NCBI RefSeq assembly: GCF_000760735.1
Contig: NZ_JMEX01000008.1
Location: 1,517,502 to 1,581,501 of the forward strand
Reading direction: 5' to 3'
DNA: 64,000 nt
Source of the DNA: Rhodococcoides fascians A44A
GTDB taxonomy: Bacteria > Actinomycetota > Actinomycetes > Mycobacteriales > Mycobacteriaceae
Of the stretch, positions 10,883 to 20,489 are shown piece by piece. Made by a program: the position numbers and the translations under genes. Under the pieces are notes generated by a model. The model searched no databases and was not told the origin of the DNA. It worked only from the letters and a program-made list of their open reading frames with translations. Positions within the stretch are counted from its first letter, which is position 1. Each line of letters begins with the position of its first letter.

Positions 10883-12119
10883 AGAGGGTAGACCCCCAGA
10901 ATTCCGATTCACCCAATCCGGGCGGGCAGGCGAAGACGGCGGAGCCGACGTGTTGGATGTATTCGTTCAGTAGGTCTTTGCGTGCCAGGGCCAGCTGCAT
11001 GGGCACGAACTGCTCGAGTGGGTCTCGGCAGTACGCAATGAAGAACAGTCCTGCGTCCAGGTGACCGAAGCCGTCGGAGCCGTCGGTGAAGTTGTAACCG
11101 CGCCTGAGGATTTGGATGCCGTCGAGGTTCTCCTTCGAGGCGAGACGCACGTGGGCGTCGGAGTCGATCAGCAATCCTTCAGGACCCTTGGAATCGAGGT
11201 CGAGAGCGTCGAATTCGTCTTTCAGGCCCAGGGGTGCGCCGGTTCCCTTACTGCGCCCGATGACTCGTTCCTGCTCCTTCAGCGTGGTCCGATCCCAGGA
11301 TTCGATCAGCATGCGGATTCGACGCGCAACGAGGTACGAGCCTCCGGCCATCCATGGTTGATCGTCGTCTTCCCCGACCCAGATGTAATCGTCGAGCAGG
11401 TCGGGATCCTCGGCTTTGAGGTTGGCCGTTCCGTCTTTGAATCCGAACAGATTTCGTGGTGTCGCCTGGGTGGTCGACGTCGACGACGTGCGCCCGAATC
11501 CGAGTTGGGACCATTTGACTGACACGGTGCCGAATCCGACACGTGCGAGGTTGCGGATGGCGTGGACTGCGACCTGCGGGTCGTTGGCGCAGGCCTGGAT
11601 GCAGAGGTCGCCGCCGGAGCGGCGTTCGTCGAGATTGTCGGCGGGAAAGTGCTGCAGGTCGGCCAGGGACGTCGGCTTGAGATCCGCAAGCCCGAAGCGG
11701 GTGAACAGTCCGGGCCCGAATCCGATCGTCAGGGTCAACGACGACGCGGACAATCCCAATGCCTCACCGGTGTCCGACGGCGGGCGGTACTCACCCGCGC
11801 CGACGGCGCCACCGTCGAATGTTTCTTCGCCCCGGGTGAGCCGCTCCGCCATGAGCGTCCACTTCTGGAGCAGCGCAACGAATTCGTCGCGTGACTCGGT
11901 GGTGATGTCGAATGCGACGAAGTGCATGCGGTCCTGTGCCGGGGTGACGATGCCGGCCTGGTGCGCTCCGCGAAATTCCACGATGTCCGACGGCCGGTCC
12001 TCGTTGGACTCCGCGCATGCGGCAACGGCTCCCGTCCCGACGAGGGCCGCGCCCACCCCGACGGCGCCGAACAGGCGCCGCCGAGAGAAGCGAGAGGTAT
12101 TACTGTCCGGCAACGACAC
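10875..12119 (-). CDS. efeB: EfeB deferrochelatase / Dyp-type haem peroxidase, Tat-exported
   Basis: Third component of the EfeUOB ferrous iron importer: an exported haem-binding DyP peroxidase thought to oxidise Fe(II) or release iron from haem. The 414-residue precursor has a twin-arginine signal (SRRRLFGAVGVGAALVG...AAC) at residues 13-35 and the DyP signature GFKDG within LFGFKDGTANLK, plus the conserved C-terminal region containing RRGYNFTDG. Its start lies 20 bp inside the end of efeO, so translation is coupled. A hairpin at the stop marks the operon end. Confidence 0.94.
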   Translation of the reverse strand: MSLPDSNTSRFSRRRLFGAVGVGAALVGTGAVAACAESNEDRPSDIVEFRGAHQAGIVTPAQDRMHFVAFDITTESRDEFVALLQKWTLMAERLTRGEETFDGGAVGAGEYRPPSDTGEALGLSASSLTLTIGFGPGLFTRFGLADLKPTSLADLQHFPADNLDERRSGGDLCIQACANDPQVAVHAIRNLARVGFGTVSVKWSQLGFGRTSSTSTTQATPRNLFGFKDGTANLKAEDPDLLDDYIWVGEDDDQPWMAGGSYLVARRIRMLIESWDRTTLKEQERVIGRSKGTGAPLGLKDEFDALDLDSKGPEGLLIDSDAHVRLASKENLDGIQILRRGYNFTDGSDGFGHLDAGLFFIAYCRDPLEQFVPMQLALARKDLLNEYIQHVGSAVFACPPGLGESEFWGSTLFA

Positions 12120-13266
12120 CCTGTACCTGACTTACCTCGGCGGACAGTGCGTCGATCTTGTTGGAGAGTTCCTGACGCTGGGGTTCGGTGACGGTGTCGT
12201 AGAAGACGAAGCCGTCGCCCTGGCGGTACTCGGCCAGTTCGGCGTCGAGCTCGGCGAAGCGTGCATCGATGGCTGACCCCAGTTCTGCGTCGTTCTGATC
12301 GATGATCGGACGCACTGCGGCGACTGCTGCCTGGGAGCCGTCGACGTTCGCCTGGAAGTCCCATAGGTCGGTGTGCGAGAAGAAGTCTTCCTCACCGCTG
12401 ATCTTGGTCTTGGCGACCTCGTCGAGCAGTCCCTGGGCGCCACCTGCGACCTGAATGGGGTCGATGGTGAAGTCCTCGGCCTTGACCTTCTCGGCGAGTT
12501 CTGCGATGTCGGCCTGAAGCTGATCGGCCATCTGGTTCGTGTCGGGCTGCAGCCCCTGCTCCCAGAGATCTTTCTCGATGCGGTGGAAGCCGGTCCAGGT
12601 ATCACCGGGCTCGACGTCCGGTTCACGCAGATCGATGCGCGGGTCGAGGTCGTCGGGGAACGCCTCGGCGACCGGCTCGATGCGCTCGTAGTAGCTGCGG
12701 GTGACGGGGAACTGGGTCTTTGCGGCTTCGATGTCGCCGGACTTCACGGCGGCGACGAACGATGACGTAGTCTCCTGGAGCGCGTCGACCTGGCTGACGA
12801 CGTATCGTTTGTAGCCGGTTGCTGCCTCGTCGAGCAGTCCGTTCTCGTCGGCCTGACGCACGGCGTCGCCGGAGACGACGAAGTCTGCGCGGATTCCGTC
12901 GCCGACCATGCCTGCCTTGCAGGCGGTTTGGTAGGTGCCCGGGTCGGGCAGGGCGACGATGAGCTGACGCGTCAGGCCCGGTCCGATGTTCTCGACCTCG
13001 CCCATGACACGGTCGCCTTCGCCGTAGACGTAGAACTCGGTGACCTTGGTTCCGTTGTTCGTGATCTGGAACGTCGAGTTGCCGGTCGTTCCTTCGGACG
13101 TCGCGACATCGCACGTGGTGTCGGTGGCGGCGACGGCGATGTCGCCGGAACCGGACTCGGATCCGCCGTCGGACGACGATTTCTCGGTGCAGCCGGCGAG
13201 AGCGAGCGGCAGAGCCGCGAGTGCGGCCAGCGCAAAGGTGGTACGGCGCAAGGGAGTGCCTTTCAT
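12100..13266 (-). CDS. efeO: EfeO iron-uptake lipoprotein (cupredoxin plus M75/imelysin-like domain)
   Basis: Extracytoplasmic iron-binding subunit of EfeUOB. The 388-residue product starts at an ATG whose ATGA overlaps the efeU stop and carries a lipoprotein signal ending ALAGC near residue 25. After it come a cupredoxin-like domain and a helical M75 domain containing the metal-site motif GFHRIEKDLWEQ. Longer upstream readings of this frame run through efeU in the wrong frame and are not used. It overlaps efeB by 20 bp. Confidence 0.94.
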   Translation of the reverse strand: MKGTPLRRTTFALAALAALPLALAGCTEKSSSDGGSESGSGDIAVAATDTTCDVATSEGTTGNSTFQITNNGTKVTEFYVYGEGDRVMGEVENIGPGLTRQLIVALPDPGTYQTACKAGMVGDGIRADFVVSGDAVRQADENGLLDEAATGYKRYVVSQVDALQETTSSFVAAVKSGDIEAAKTQFPVTRSYYERIEPVAEAFPDDLDPRIDLREPDVEPGDTWTGFHRIEKDLWEQGLQPDTNQMADQLQADIAELAEKVKAEDFTIDPIQVAGGAQGLLDEVAKTKISGEEDFFSHTDLWDFQANVDGSQAAVAAVRPIIDQNDAELGSAIDARFAELDAELAEYRQGDGFVFYDTVTEPQRQELSNKIDALSAEVSQVQGVVAGQ

Positions 13267-14120
13267 GAGGTGACTGCGGGTTCGGGTACGCGAACCGGCC
13301 GAAGGAACAGGTAGAGAACGACAGCGAGGTAGAGCACCCATCCGGTGACCTGCAGGACGGTGGGTTCGGGTCGGAAGTTGAAGATGCCGGCGAGGACGGT
13401 GCCGTACCAACTGGAAGCGTCGAACTGTGCGGTGATGTCGAAGGCCGTCGAACCTCCGCCGGGCAGAATCCCGCCGATCTGCAGTGCACGGATTCCGTAC
13501 GCGAGAATGCCTGCCGCGACGACGATCAGGAAGATGCCGGTGTATTTGAAGAACACCGCGAAATTGATGCGGATGGCGCCGAAGTACAGCAGAACCGTCA
13601 GTCCGGCCGCGGCGACGATTCCCAGCAGAAGTCCCAGCAGCGGCCACGAACTGCCGCCCGTGTTCTCCGCGTATCCGACCATCAGCAACGCAGTTTCGAC
13701 GCCTTCGCGTCCGACGGCGAAGAACGACAGCGCCAGGACCGCGAGTGGTCCGACGGTCAACGCTCGCTCCATGCCGGAGCGGAGTTCGCCGGAGATGTCC
13801 TTGGCAGCGGTGCGCATCCACAGCACCATCGCGGTGACGATGCCGACGGCGACCAGCGAGGCGGCTCCGGCGATGATCTCCGCGGTCAGTCCGGTGACCG
13901 TCGACGTTCCGTAGTGAATGACGAAAAAGATCGCTGCCACCATGGCAACAGCCAGCCCGACTCCCAACCAGACCCACTTCAACGCGTCGCGCCGCTCGGC
14001 CTTGACGAGGAAAGCGACCAGGATCATGACGACGATGCCCGTTTCCAGGCCTTCTCGGAGGCCGATCAACCCGCTTCCGAACATTTGGGTGGCGATGGGC
14101 GGAGCGGCTAGGACGGACAC
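13263..14120 (-). CDS. efeU: EfeU/Ftr1-type iron permease
   Basis: Integral membrane permease that moves iron across the cytoplasmic membrane. The 285-residue protein has seven or so hydrophobic helices and two copies of the iron-passage motif RExxE: REGLE in the first helix (about residues 22-26) and GREGVE near residue 132. It is the first gene of efeUOB, followed without gaps by efeO (ATGA overlap). The 150-bp divergent region towards the LpqU-like gene must hold its promoter; I saw no clear IdeR/DtxR box there. Confidence 0.95.
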   Translation of the reverse strand: MSVLAAPPIATQMFGSGLIGLREGLETGIVVMILVAFLVKAERRDALKWVWLGVGLAVAMVAAIFFVIHYGTSTVTGLTAEIIAGAASLVAVGIVTAMVLWMRTAAKDISGELRSGMERALTVGPLAVLALSFFAVGREGVETALLMVGYAENTGGSSWPLLGLLLGIVAAAGLTVLLYFGAIRINFAVFFKYTGIFLIVVAAGILAYGIRALQIGGILPGGGSTAFDITAQFDASSWYGTVLAGIFNFRPEPTVLQVTGWVLYLAVVLYLFLRPVRVPEPAVTS

Positions 14121-14271
14121 GTTCGGTGCTCCTGAAGCGTTGCGAGAAAGGGTAGGGAACCCTCATGTGGTTGAGAGCAACATACACCCTCGTGCATATT
14201 GGAAAACGCCTTTGACCTGCGCATACTCGGCGCTTTAGGTTTCTATTACTTTTCGTGTGCAGGATGGACCT

Positions 14272-14997
14272 GTGAAGAAGCGAGTGGCCTACGTCGTTGC
14301 TGTGGTCGCGGTGGGTCTGTTGGCTGCGGCGTGCGGCTCGTCGGAACCGCCGCGTGCGATTCCCGAAGGCATTCCTCCCGGAGCGGGAACGCCGGTGCCC
14401 GAGATCGACTTCAACGCACAGGGGAGAACGGCGGACCTCCTGCTCGATTGGGCGGAGCCCCAGGCCGACGCCATGAACATCTCGGTTCCGGCGTTGGCGG
14501 CCTACGGTCACGCCGCCGCGATCATGTCCGACACGGCACCCGGCTGCGGCATCGCCTGGACGACGCTCGCCGGAATCGGCTACATCGAAAGTCGCCACGG
14601 CACGTACCAGGGCTCGTCCGTCGCCCCCGACGGTCTTGTGTCGCCCGCGATTCGCGGCATCCCATTGGACGGCGGCCCGGGCGTCGCCGAAATTCCCGAC
14701 ACCGATGGCGGCCAACTCGACGGCGATCCGGTGCACGACCGCGCGATGGGCCCGATGCAGTTCATTCCCGAGACCTGGAAGAAATGGGGCGTCGACGCCA
14801 ACGGTGACGGAATCGCCGATCCCGACAACCTCGACGACGCGGCTCTGACCGCAGCTCGCTACCTCTGCGCGCGCGGAGGTGATCTGCGTACTGCGGAAGG
14901 GTGGGAGCGCGCGCTCATGGCCTACAACCAGTCCGGTGTCTATCTCCGAGACGTCCGCGACGCTGCAGCCGCCTATTCAGTCGGCACCACTGCGTGA
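14272..14997 (+). CDS. lpqU: LpqU-like lytic transglycosylase lipoprotein
   Basis: A 241-residue lipoprotein predicted to cleave peptidoglycan glycan strands. The start is placed at GTG 14272, which has AGGA 7 bases upstream; an alternative GTG lies at 14257. The signal VKKRVAYVVAVVAVGLLAAAC has a lipobox. The catalytic region shows GIGYIESRHG (candidate Glu), MGPMQFIPETW and ALMAYNQS, typical of MltB-like/SLT domains, together with a DANGDGIADPDN calcium-loop-like insert. The position just before eno matches lpqU (Rv1022) of M. tuberculosis. Confidence 0.9.
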   Translation: MKKRVAYVVAVVAVGLLAAACGSSEPPRAIPEGIPPGAGTPVPEIDFNAQGRTADLLLDWAEPQADAMNISVPALAAYGHAAAIMSDTAPGCGIAWTTLAGIGYIESRHGTYQGSSVAPDGLVSPAIRGIPLDGGPGVAEIPDTDGGQLDGDPVHDRAMGPMQFIPETWKKWGVDANGDGIADPDNLDDAALTAARYLCARGGDLRTAEGWERALMAYNQSGVYLRDVRDAAAAYSVGTTA

Positions 14998-15085
14998 CTC
15001 CGCAGGCTCCGCTCCTGACTTTCCCTGGTCACTCCGCAGGCTCCGCTCCTGACTTTCCCTGGTCACTCCGCAGGCTCCGCTCCTG
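14997..15085 (+). repeat. 34-bp tandem repeat, about 2.6 copies
   Basis: Two full identical 34-bp units (14997-15030, 15031-15064) and a 21-bp partial copy lie between the LpqU-like gene and eno. The first unit begins at the last base of the lpqU stop codon. The unit contains GCAGGCTCCGCTCCTGAC and CCCTGGTCACTCC. Confidence 0.9.
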
Positions 15086-15121
15086 TGCGTCGCGGGGAGG
15101 TCAGGCGAGCGGCTAGTCTGA

Positions 15122-16453
<1,332 letters not shown>

Positions 16454-16483
16454 TTTTCAGCTCGATTCGACGAGGGTGATTGC

Positions 16484-17164
16484 ATGGCGGCACGACGAGG
16501 AAGATCCGGGACAAGCCCAGGTGGGCGTGATCCCAGGCCTCGTGGTCGCTCTGCATCCCGGGGCCGGACGTCCGGAGCTGCGTCGGGAGACGAACGCAGC
16601 TCCGGTCAGCCGGCGCCGGAGCCGTCCGATCAGGCGCGTGACGCCGTGGTCGGCGGCAAAGCAGCTCCCCGACGCGTGGGCGCGCGGGCTTCGTCCGGCG
16701 GTGAGCGCACCTTTCTCGGCCTGTCGACGGCCAAGGCCGTGGTCCTCGCCGTCGTCGTGTGCGCGTTGGCGTTGACGCTCGCGATGCCGCTGCGCACCTA
16801 CTTCTCGCAGCGCGCCGAGCTCGAGCAGGTTCTCGCCGAGCGCACCGGACTCGAGCAGGACGTCAAGGACCTGGAGCTCGAGAAAACGCAATTGAACGAC
16901 CCGACGCGCATCGCAGCCAATGCGAAGTCCAGGCTCCGCTGGGTGATGCCGGGGGAGACGCCGTACACGGTGCAGTTGCCGGGGGACGTCGGTCCGCCGG
17001 TGGACGACGTGGAAACCACCAAGCAATCCGAAGGCCCGTGGTACCGGGACCTGTGGGAGTCCGCGGTGCAACCGCAGGGGCCCGTGGAGGAACAAGAAGT
17101 GGTGCCGGATCGGGCTGTTTTGCCCGAGCCTGCACCGGACATCGAAGGAGGACCGGTCGGGTGA
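16484..17164 (+). CDS. FtsB/DivIC-like septum formation initiator protein
   Basis: A 226-residue single-pass membrane protein. It has a long basic, disordered cytoplasmic N-terminus (about 85 residues rich in Arg, Gly, Ser), one transmembrane helix (AVVLAVVVCALALTLAM) and an extracytoplasmic coiled coil (QRAELEQVLAERTGLEQDVKDL then LEKTQLND) ending in WVMPGETPYTV. This is the DivIC/FtsB architecture, working with FtsL and FtsQ in the divisome. The eno-linked position matches Rv1024. Its stop overlaps the next gene in GTGA. Confidence 0.88.
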   Translation: MAARRGRSGTSPGGRDPRPRGRSASRGRTSGAASGDERSSGQPAPEPSDQARDAVVGGKAAPRRVGARASSGGERTFLGLSTAKAVVLAVVVCALALTLAMPLRTYFSQRAELEQVLAERTGLEQDVKDLELEKTQLNDPTRIAANAKSRLRWVMPGETPYTVQLPGDVGPPVDDVETTKQSEGPWYRDLWESAVQPQGPVEEQEVVPDRAVLPEPAPDIEGGPVG

Positions 17165-17688
17165 GCTCGGCAGTCTCGAAGGAAGATCTCGACGCCGTAG
17201 CGGCTCAACTCGGACGCGAACCCCGCGGTGTTCTCGCCATCGCGTATCGATCCCCGGACGGTAGGCCCGGTGTGGTGAAAACTGCCCCCAAGCTGCCCGA
17301 CGGCACCCCGTTCCCCACCCTGTTCTATCTGACGGATCCGCGCTTGACTGCTGAGGCCAGCCGTCAGGAATCGGCGGGCGTGATGCGAGAGATGACTCTT
17401 CGGTTGTCCGAGGACGAGGAACTGGCCGCCGGATATCGGCGCGCGCACGAGTCCTACCTGGCCGAGCGCAACGACATCGAATCTCTCGGAACCGATTTCA
17501 CCGGCGGAGGTATGCCGGATCGGGTCAAGTGCCTGCACGTGTTGATCGCTCACTCCCTCGCCAAGGGCCCGGGCGTCAACCCACTCGGTGACGAGTCGGT
17601 GGCGCTCGCCGCCGAGACCTCGTTGCGCGGCACAGCAATTCCGGCCGACTGGCCGACCATCGCCGAACTTCGCGGAGAGACTTCATGA
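17161..17688 (+). CDS. DUF501 domain-containing protein
   Basis: A 175-residue soluble protein of the DUF501 family, function unknown. The family pattern is clear: QLGREPRGVLAIAYRS, PFPTLFYLTDPRLT, ASRQESAGVMREM and GMPDRVKCLHVLIAHSLAKGPGVNPLGDE. The GTG start overlaps the FtsB-like stop, and its own stop overlaps the ppx ATG, placing it tightly inside the eno-ppx run, as Rv1025 is in M. tuberculosis. Confidence 0.88.
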   Translation: MSSAVSKEDLDAVAAQLGREPRGVLAIAYRSPDGRPGVVKTAPKLPDGTPFPTLFYLTDPRLTAEASRQESAGVMREMTLRLSEDEELAAGYRRAHESYLAERNDIESLGTDFTGGGMPDRVKCLHVLIAHSLAKGPGVNPLGDESVALAAETSLRGTAIPADWPTIAELRGETS

Positions 17689-18629
17689 CTCGGGTAGCAG
17701 CCATCGATTGCGGCACCAATTCCATCCGCCTCCTCGTTGCGGACATCAAAGACGGTGTTCTGACGGATGTTGCGCGGGAGATGCGCGTCGTGCGCCTCGG
17801 CCAAGGCGTCGACGCGACGGGTTCCTTTGCGCCCGAGGCGATCGAACGTACCCGCGTAGCGCTCGAGGAGTTCGCCGGCATCATTCGCGAAGCCGGTGCG
17901 TCGGCGCTGCGCATGGTCGCGACGTCCGCCACCCGCGACGCCGCGAACCGCGACGACTTCTTCGCGATGACGCGAGAGATCCTGGATCCGATCGTGCCAG
18001 GTTCGGTCGCGGAGGTCATCACCGGTGACGAGGAAGCACGGCTGTCCTTCGCCGGTGCCGTCGGCGAACTCGACGCCAAGGGTGCACCGTTCGTCGTCGT
18101 CGACCTCGGCGGCGGGTCCACTGAACTCGTTCTGGGTGATCGCAAGGGTGTGCGTGCGGCGTTTTCCGCCAACATCGGGTGCGTCCGTCTGACCGAGCGT
18201 TTTCTGCACTCCGATCCGCCCACCGCCGACGAGATCGCCGGAGCTCGCGCGTACGCCCGCGAGAAGTTGGAGGAAGCGTTCGAGGACGTGAACATCGGCG
18301 AGGCCTCGAGTTGGGTCGGCGTCGCGGGCACCATGACCACCATCGCAGCCATCGCTGCAGGTCTGCAGGAGTACGACGCGGACAAGGTCCACCTGACACG
18401 AGTGTCCTTCGGAGACCTGTTCGACGTGTGCGACCGTCTGATCGGGATGACCCGCGCCGACCGAGCGGCGTTGGGGCCCATGCACCCCGGACGGGTCGAC
18501 GTCATCGGTGGCGGTGCCATCGTGACCAGTGTTCTGGCCGAAGAGTTCGAGCGTCGCGGCGCCGTCAGCACCCTGGTGGTCAGTGAGCACGACATTCTCG
18601 ATGGCATCGCCCTGTCCGTGAAGGCGTAG
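17685..18629 (+). CDS. ppx: exopolyphosphatase / Ppx-GppA phosphatase
   Basis: Hydrolyses terminal phosphates of polyphosphate and/or the pentaphosphate of pppGpp. The 314-residue product carries the ASKHA-fold phosphate loops AAIDCGTNSIRLLVAD at the N-terminus and VVVDLGGGSTELVLG in the middle, with the conserved Glu region EEARLSFAGAVG. The length is that of the short actinobacterial Ppx2 type, without the C-terminal HD domain of E. coli Ppx. It overlaps DUF501 by ATGA. Confidence 0.92.
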   Translation: MTRVAAIDCGTNSIRLLVADIKDGVLTDVAREMRVVRLGQGVDATGSFAPEAIERTRVALEEFAGIIREAGASALRMVATSATRDAANRDDFFAMTREILDPIVPGSVAEVITGDEEARLSFAGAVGELDAKGAPFVVVDLGGGSTELVLGDRKGVRAAFSANIGCVRLTERFLHSDPPTADEIAGARAYAREKLEEAFEDVNIGEASSWVGVAGTMTTIAAIAAGLQEYDADKVHLTRVSFGDLFDVCDRLIGMTRADRAALGPMHPGRVDVIGGGAIVTSVLAEEFERRGAVSTLVVSEHDILDGIALSVKA

Positions 18630-18640
18630 TTCTGCAGATT

Positions 18641-18657
18641 CGCAGGTAATACCTGCG
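18641..18657 (+). promoter_or_regulatory. 17-bp perfect palindrome between ppx and the fatty acid permease
   Basis: CGCAGGTA-A-TACCTGCG is a perfect inverted repeat with one central base, 12 bp after the ppx stop and about 90 bp before the permease start. It could be an operator for the permease or a short terminator hairpin; the minimal loop favours an operator. Confidence 0.4.
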
Positions 18658-18747
18658 GCGATGCTCCTTGCATCGGTGTCCGATTCGGTGAACTCTGTGA
18701 CGTGCGACACGCACGCGCAGGGGACTACGCCGAAACGAGGATCATCG

Positions 18748-20178
18748 ATGACGACGACGCAGGCACCCGCCGAGAAGGGCCTGGCACGGCTCGCGCAAGG
18801 ACTGGCTCGAGCCACCGAAAAATGGTTCCCCGACGCCTACATCTTCGCTTTGGTGGGCGTTGTCGTCGTCGCGGTGGCGGCGTTCGCGAACGGGTCGTCG
18901 CCGCAGAACGTCGTCGACGCCTTCGGTGGGGGTTTCTGGGATCTGACGGCGTTCACGCTGCAGATGGCGATGGTGGTGCTCACCGGGTACGTCGTAGCGA
19001 CGTCGCCTCCGGTGGCGCGGCTGATCACCCGTCTGGCACTGCTGCCTCGTTCACCCAGCAGCGCAGTGAGTTTCGTGGCCCTGCTCTCCTGTACGGTGTC
19101 GTTTCTGAACTGGGGATTGAGTTTGGTTTTCAGCGGTCTGCTCGCTCGCGCGATCGCGCGACGGTCGGACATGCAGGCCGACTACCGGGCTCTCGGTGCC
19201 GCGGCATTCATGGGACTCGGTGCGGTGTGGGCGCTCGGAATGTCCTCGTCCGCGGCACAATTGCAGGCAACTGCGAGTTCCCTGCCCGGACCGCTGCTGC
19301 AGATCACCGGTGTTCTCGATTTCGGTAAGACCATCTTCACGTGGCAGTCGTTGGTGACCTGTTTGATCATCACGGTGATCACCGTCGTCATAGCGCATCT
19401 GTCCGCTCCGAAGGGCGCGGCGATCAAGACTGCGGAGAGCATGGGCGTCGATCTCGACGACACGATCGACGAGCCGGCTCCGCGGTCGCGTCCCGGCGAG
19501 TGGCTCGAGTACAGTCGGGTCCTTCCGTTGCTGATCGGTGCAATGACGCTGGGATGGCTTGTGTCGCAGCTACTGACGTTGCCGGTGCTGTCGGTGGTGT
19601 CGAGCCTGAACGGCTATCTTCTGGTTTTTCTGATCCTCGGTCTCGTCCTGCACGGAACGCCCAGAAGGTTTCTCGACGCAGTGTCCAAAGCAGTGCCGGC
19701 CACCGCGGGCATACTCGTTCAATTCCCGCTGTACGCGGCGATGGCTGCCATTCTGGTCGAGGCCGAGGGACGGGGAGGCGTCACGATCTCCGAGCACCTC
19801 GCGAACTTCTTCACCGACATCGGTAGCGGCGGCGGCTTTGCTGTCGTCATCGCGATCTACACCGTGATCCTCGGGCTGTTCGTGCCCTCCGGCGGAGGTA
19901 AATGGCTGGTCGAAGCGCCCTACGTCATGCAATCGGCTACCGACGTGCAGATGAACCTTGGCTGGACCGTCCAGATCTACAACGTCGCCGAGGCACTGCC
20001 GAACCTCATCAACCCGTTCTTCATGCTTCCGCTGCTCGCCGTACTGGGCCTGCGGGCCCGCGATCTCATCGGATTCACGTTCCTGCAGTTCATCTTCCAC
20101 TTCCCGGTCGTCCTGCTGCTGGTGTGGCTCCTGGGCATGACCTTCGACTTCGTGCCACCGGTCATCCCCGCCCAGTAG
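18748..20178 (+). CDS. short-chain fatty acid transporter (AtoE/TIGR00366-like)
   Basis: A 476-residue polytopic membrane permease with about 11 hydrophobic segments, resembling AtoE of the acetoacetate/butyrate system. Features include the conserved ATEKWFPDAYIFALV N-terminus, LLSCTVSFLNWGLSLVFSG, LGMSSSAAQLQATA and the C-terminal NPFFMLPLLAVLGLRARDLIGFT. The ATG at 18748 follows CGAGGATC; upstream in-frame starts are not supported. It is preceded by a palindrome and followed 46 bp later by the tRNA-Leu gene. The exact substrate is inferred from the family. Confidence 0.88.
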   Translation: MTTTQAPAEKGLARLAQGLARATEKWFPDAYIFALVGVVVVAVAAFANGSSPQNVVDAFGGGFWDLTAFTLQMAMVVLTGYVVATSPPVARLITRLALLPRSPSSAVSFVALLSCTVSFLNWGLSLVFSGLLARAIARRSDMQADYRALGAAAFMGLGAVWALGMSSSAAQLQATASSLPGPLLQITGVLDFGKTIFTWQSLVTCLIITVITVVIAHLSAPKGAAIKTAESMGVDLDDTIDEPAPRSRPGEWLEYSRVLPLLIGAMTLGWLVSQLLTLPVLSVVSSLNGYLLVFLILGLVLHGTPRRFLDAVSKAVPATAGILVQFPLYAAMAAILVEAEGRGGVTISEHLANFFTDIGSGGGFAVVIAIYTVILGLFVPSGGGKWLVEAPYVMQSATDVQMNLGWTVQIYNVAEALPNLINPFFMLPLLAVLGLRARDLIGFTFLQFIFHFPVVLLLVWLLGMTFDFVPPVIPAQ

Positions 20179-20224
20179 CGGACCGATATGATCGTCACCG
20201 CTGGAACCAGCGGTCCCAGCAATC

Positions 20225-20298
20225 GCCCCTATAGCCCAATTGGCAGAGGCAGCGGACTTAAAATCCGCACAGTGTCGGTTCGAGTCCGACTGGGGGCA
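20225..20298 (+). tRNA. tRNA-Leu (anticodon TAA), probable integration target
   Basis: Acceptor GCCCCTA pairs with TGGGGGC; the anticodon stem GCGGA/TCCGC holds loop CTTAAAA, giving anticodon TAA; the T-arm is GTCGGTTCGAGTCCGAC. The variable arm is short, unlike the long arm of usual class II tRNA-Leu. No CCA is encoded. Foreign-looking genes including an integrase start just downstream, so its 3' end is the likely attachment site. Confidence 0.9.
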
Positions 20299-20360
20299 CA
20301 GAAAAGGTGCAGGTCAAGGTCGGTGTCGGACGTGAGTGGACGTTCGAACACTAGTGAGAG

Positions 20361-20380
20361 TGACACATATTGACACATCT
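20361..20380 (+). repeat. 10-bp tandem repeats near the tRNA, candidate integrase arm sites
   Basis: TGACACATAT followed at once by TGACACATCT, so the TGACACAT core recurs after exactly 10 bp, one helical turn. The pair lies 63 bp beyond the tRNA-Leu 3' end. Short repeats beside an attachment site are typical of arm-type integrase or excisionase sites; that role is inferred. Confidence 0.4.
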
Positions 20381-20489
20381 CAGAATAACTGTGCTTCCCG
20401 GACGTTGCCGGATCTACATGTTGCCACCTGGACGATACGACCAACGAGGCCGCTTCGATCCCGGTCTCATGTGACTTGTCGGTCGGGTG

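Noticed and set aside
14121..14271. IdeR/DtxR iron box in front of efeU
   Set aside because: The region was checked by eye for a TTAGGTTAGGCTAACCTAA-like palindrome; none was found, so no iron operator is claimed.
14996..15085. Tandem 34-bp repeats as a CRISPR array
   Set aside because: The repeats are directly adjacent without spacers and only 2.6 copies exist; no cas genes are present.
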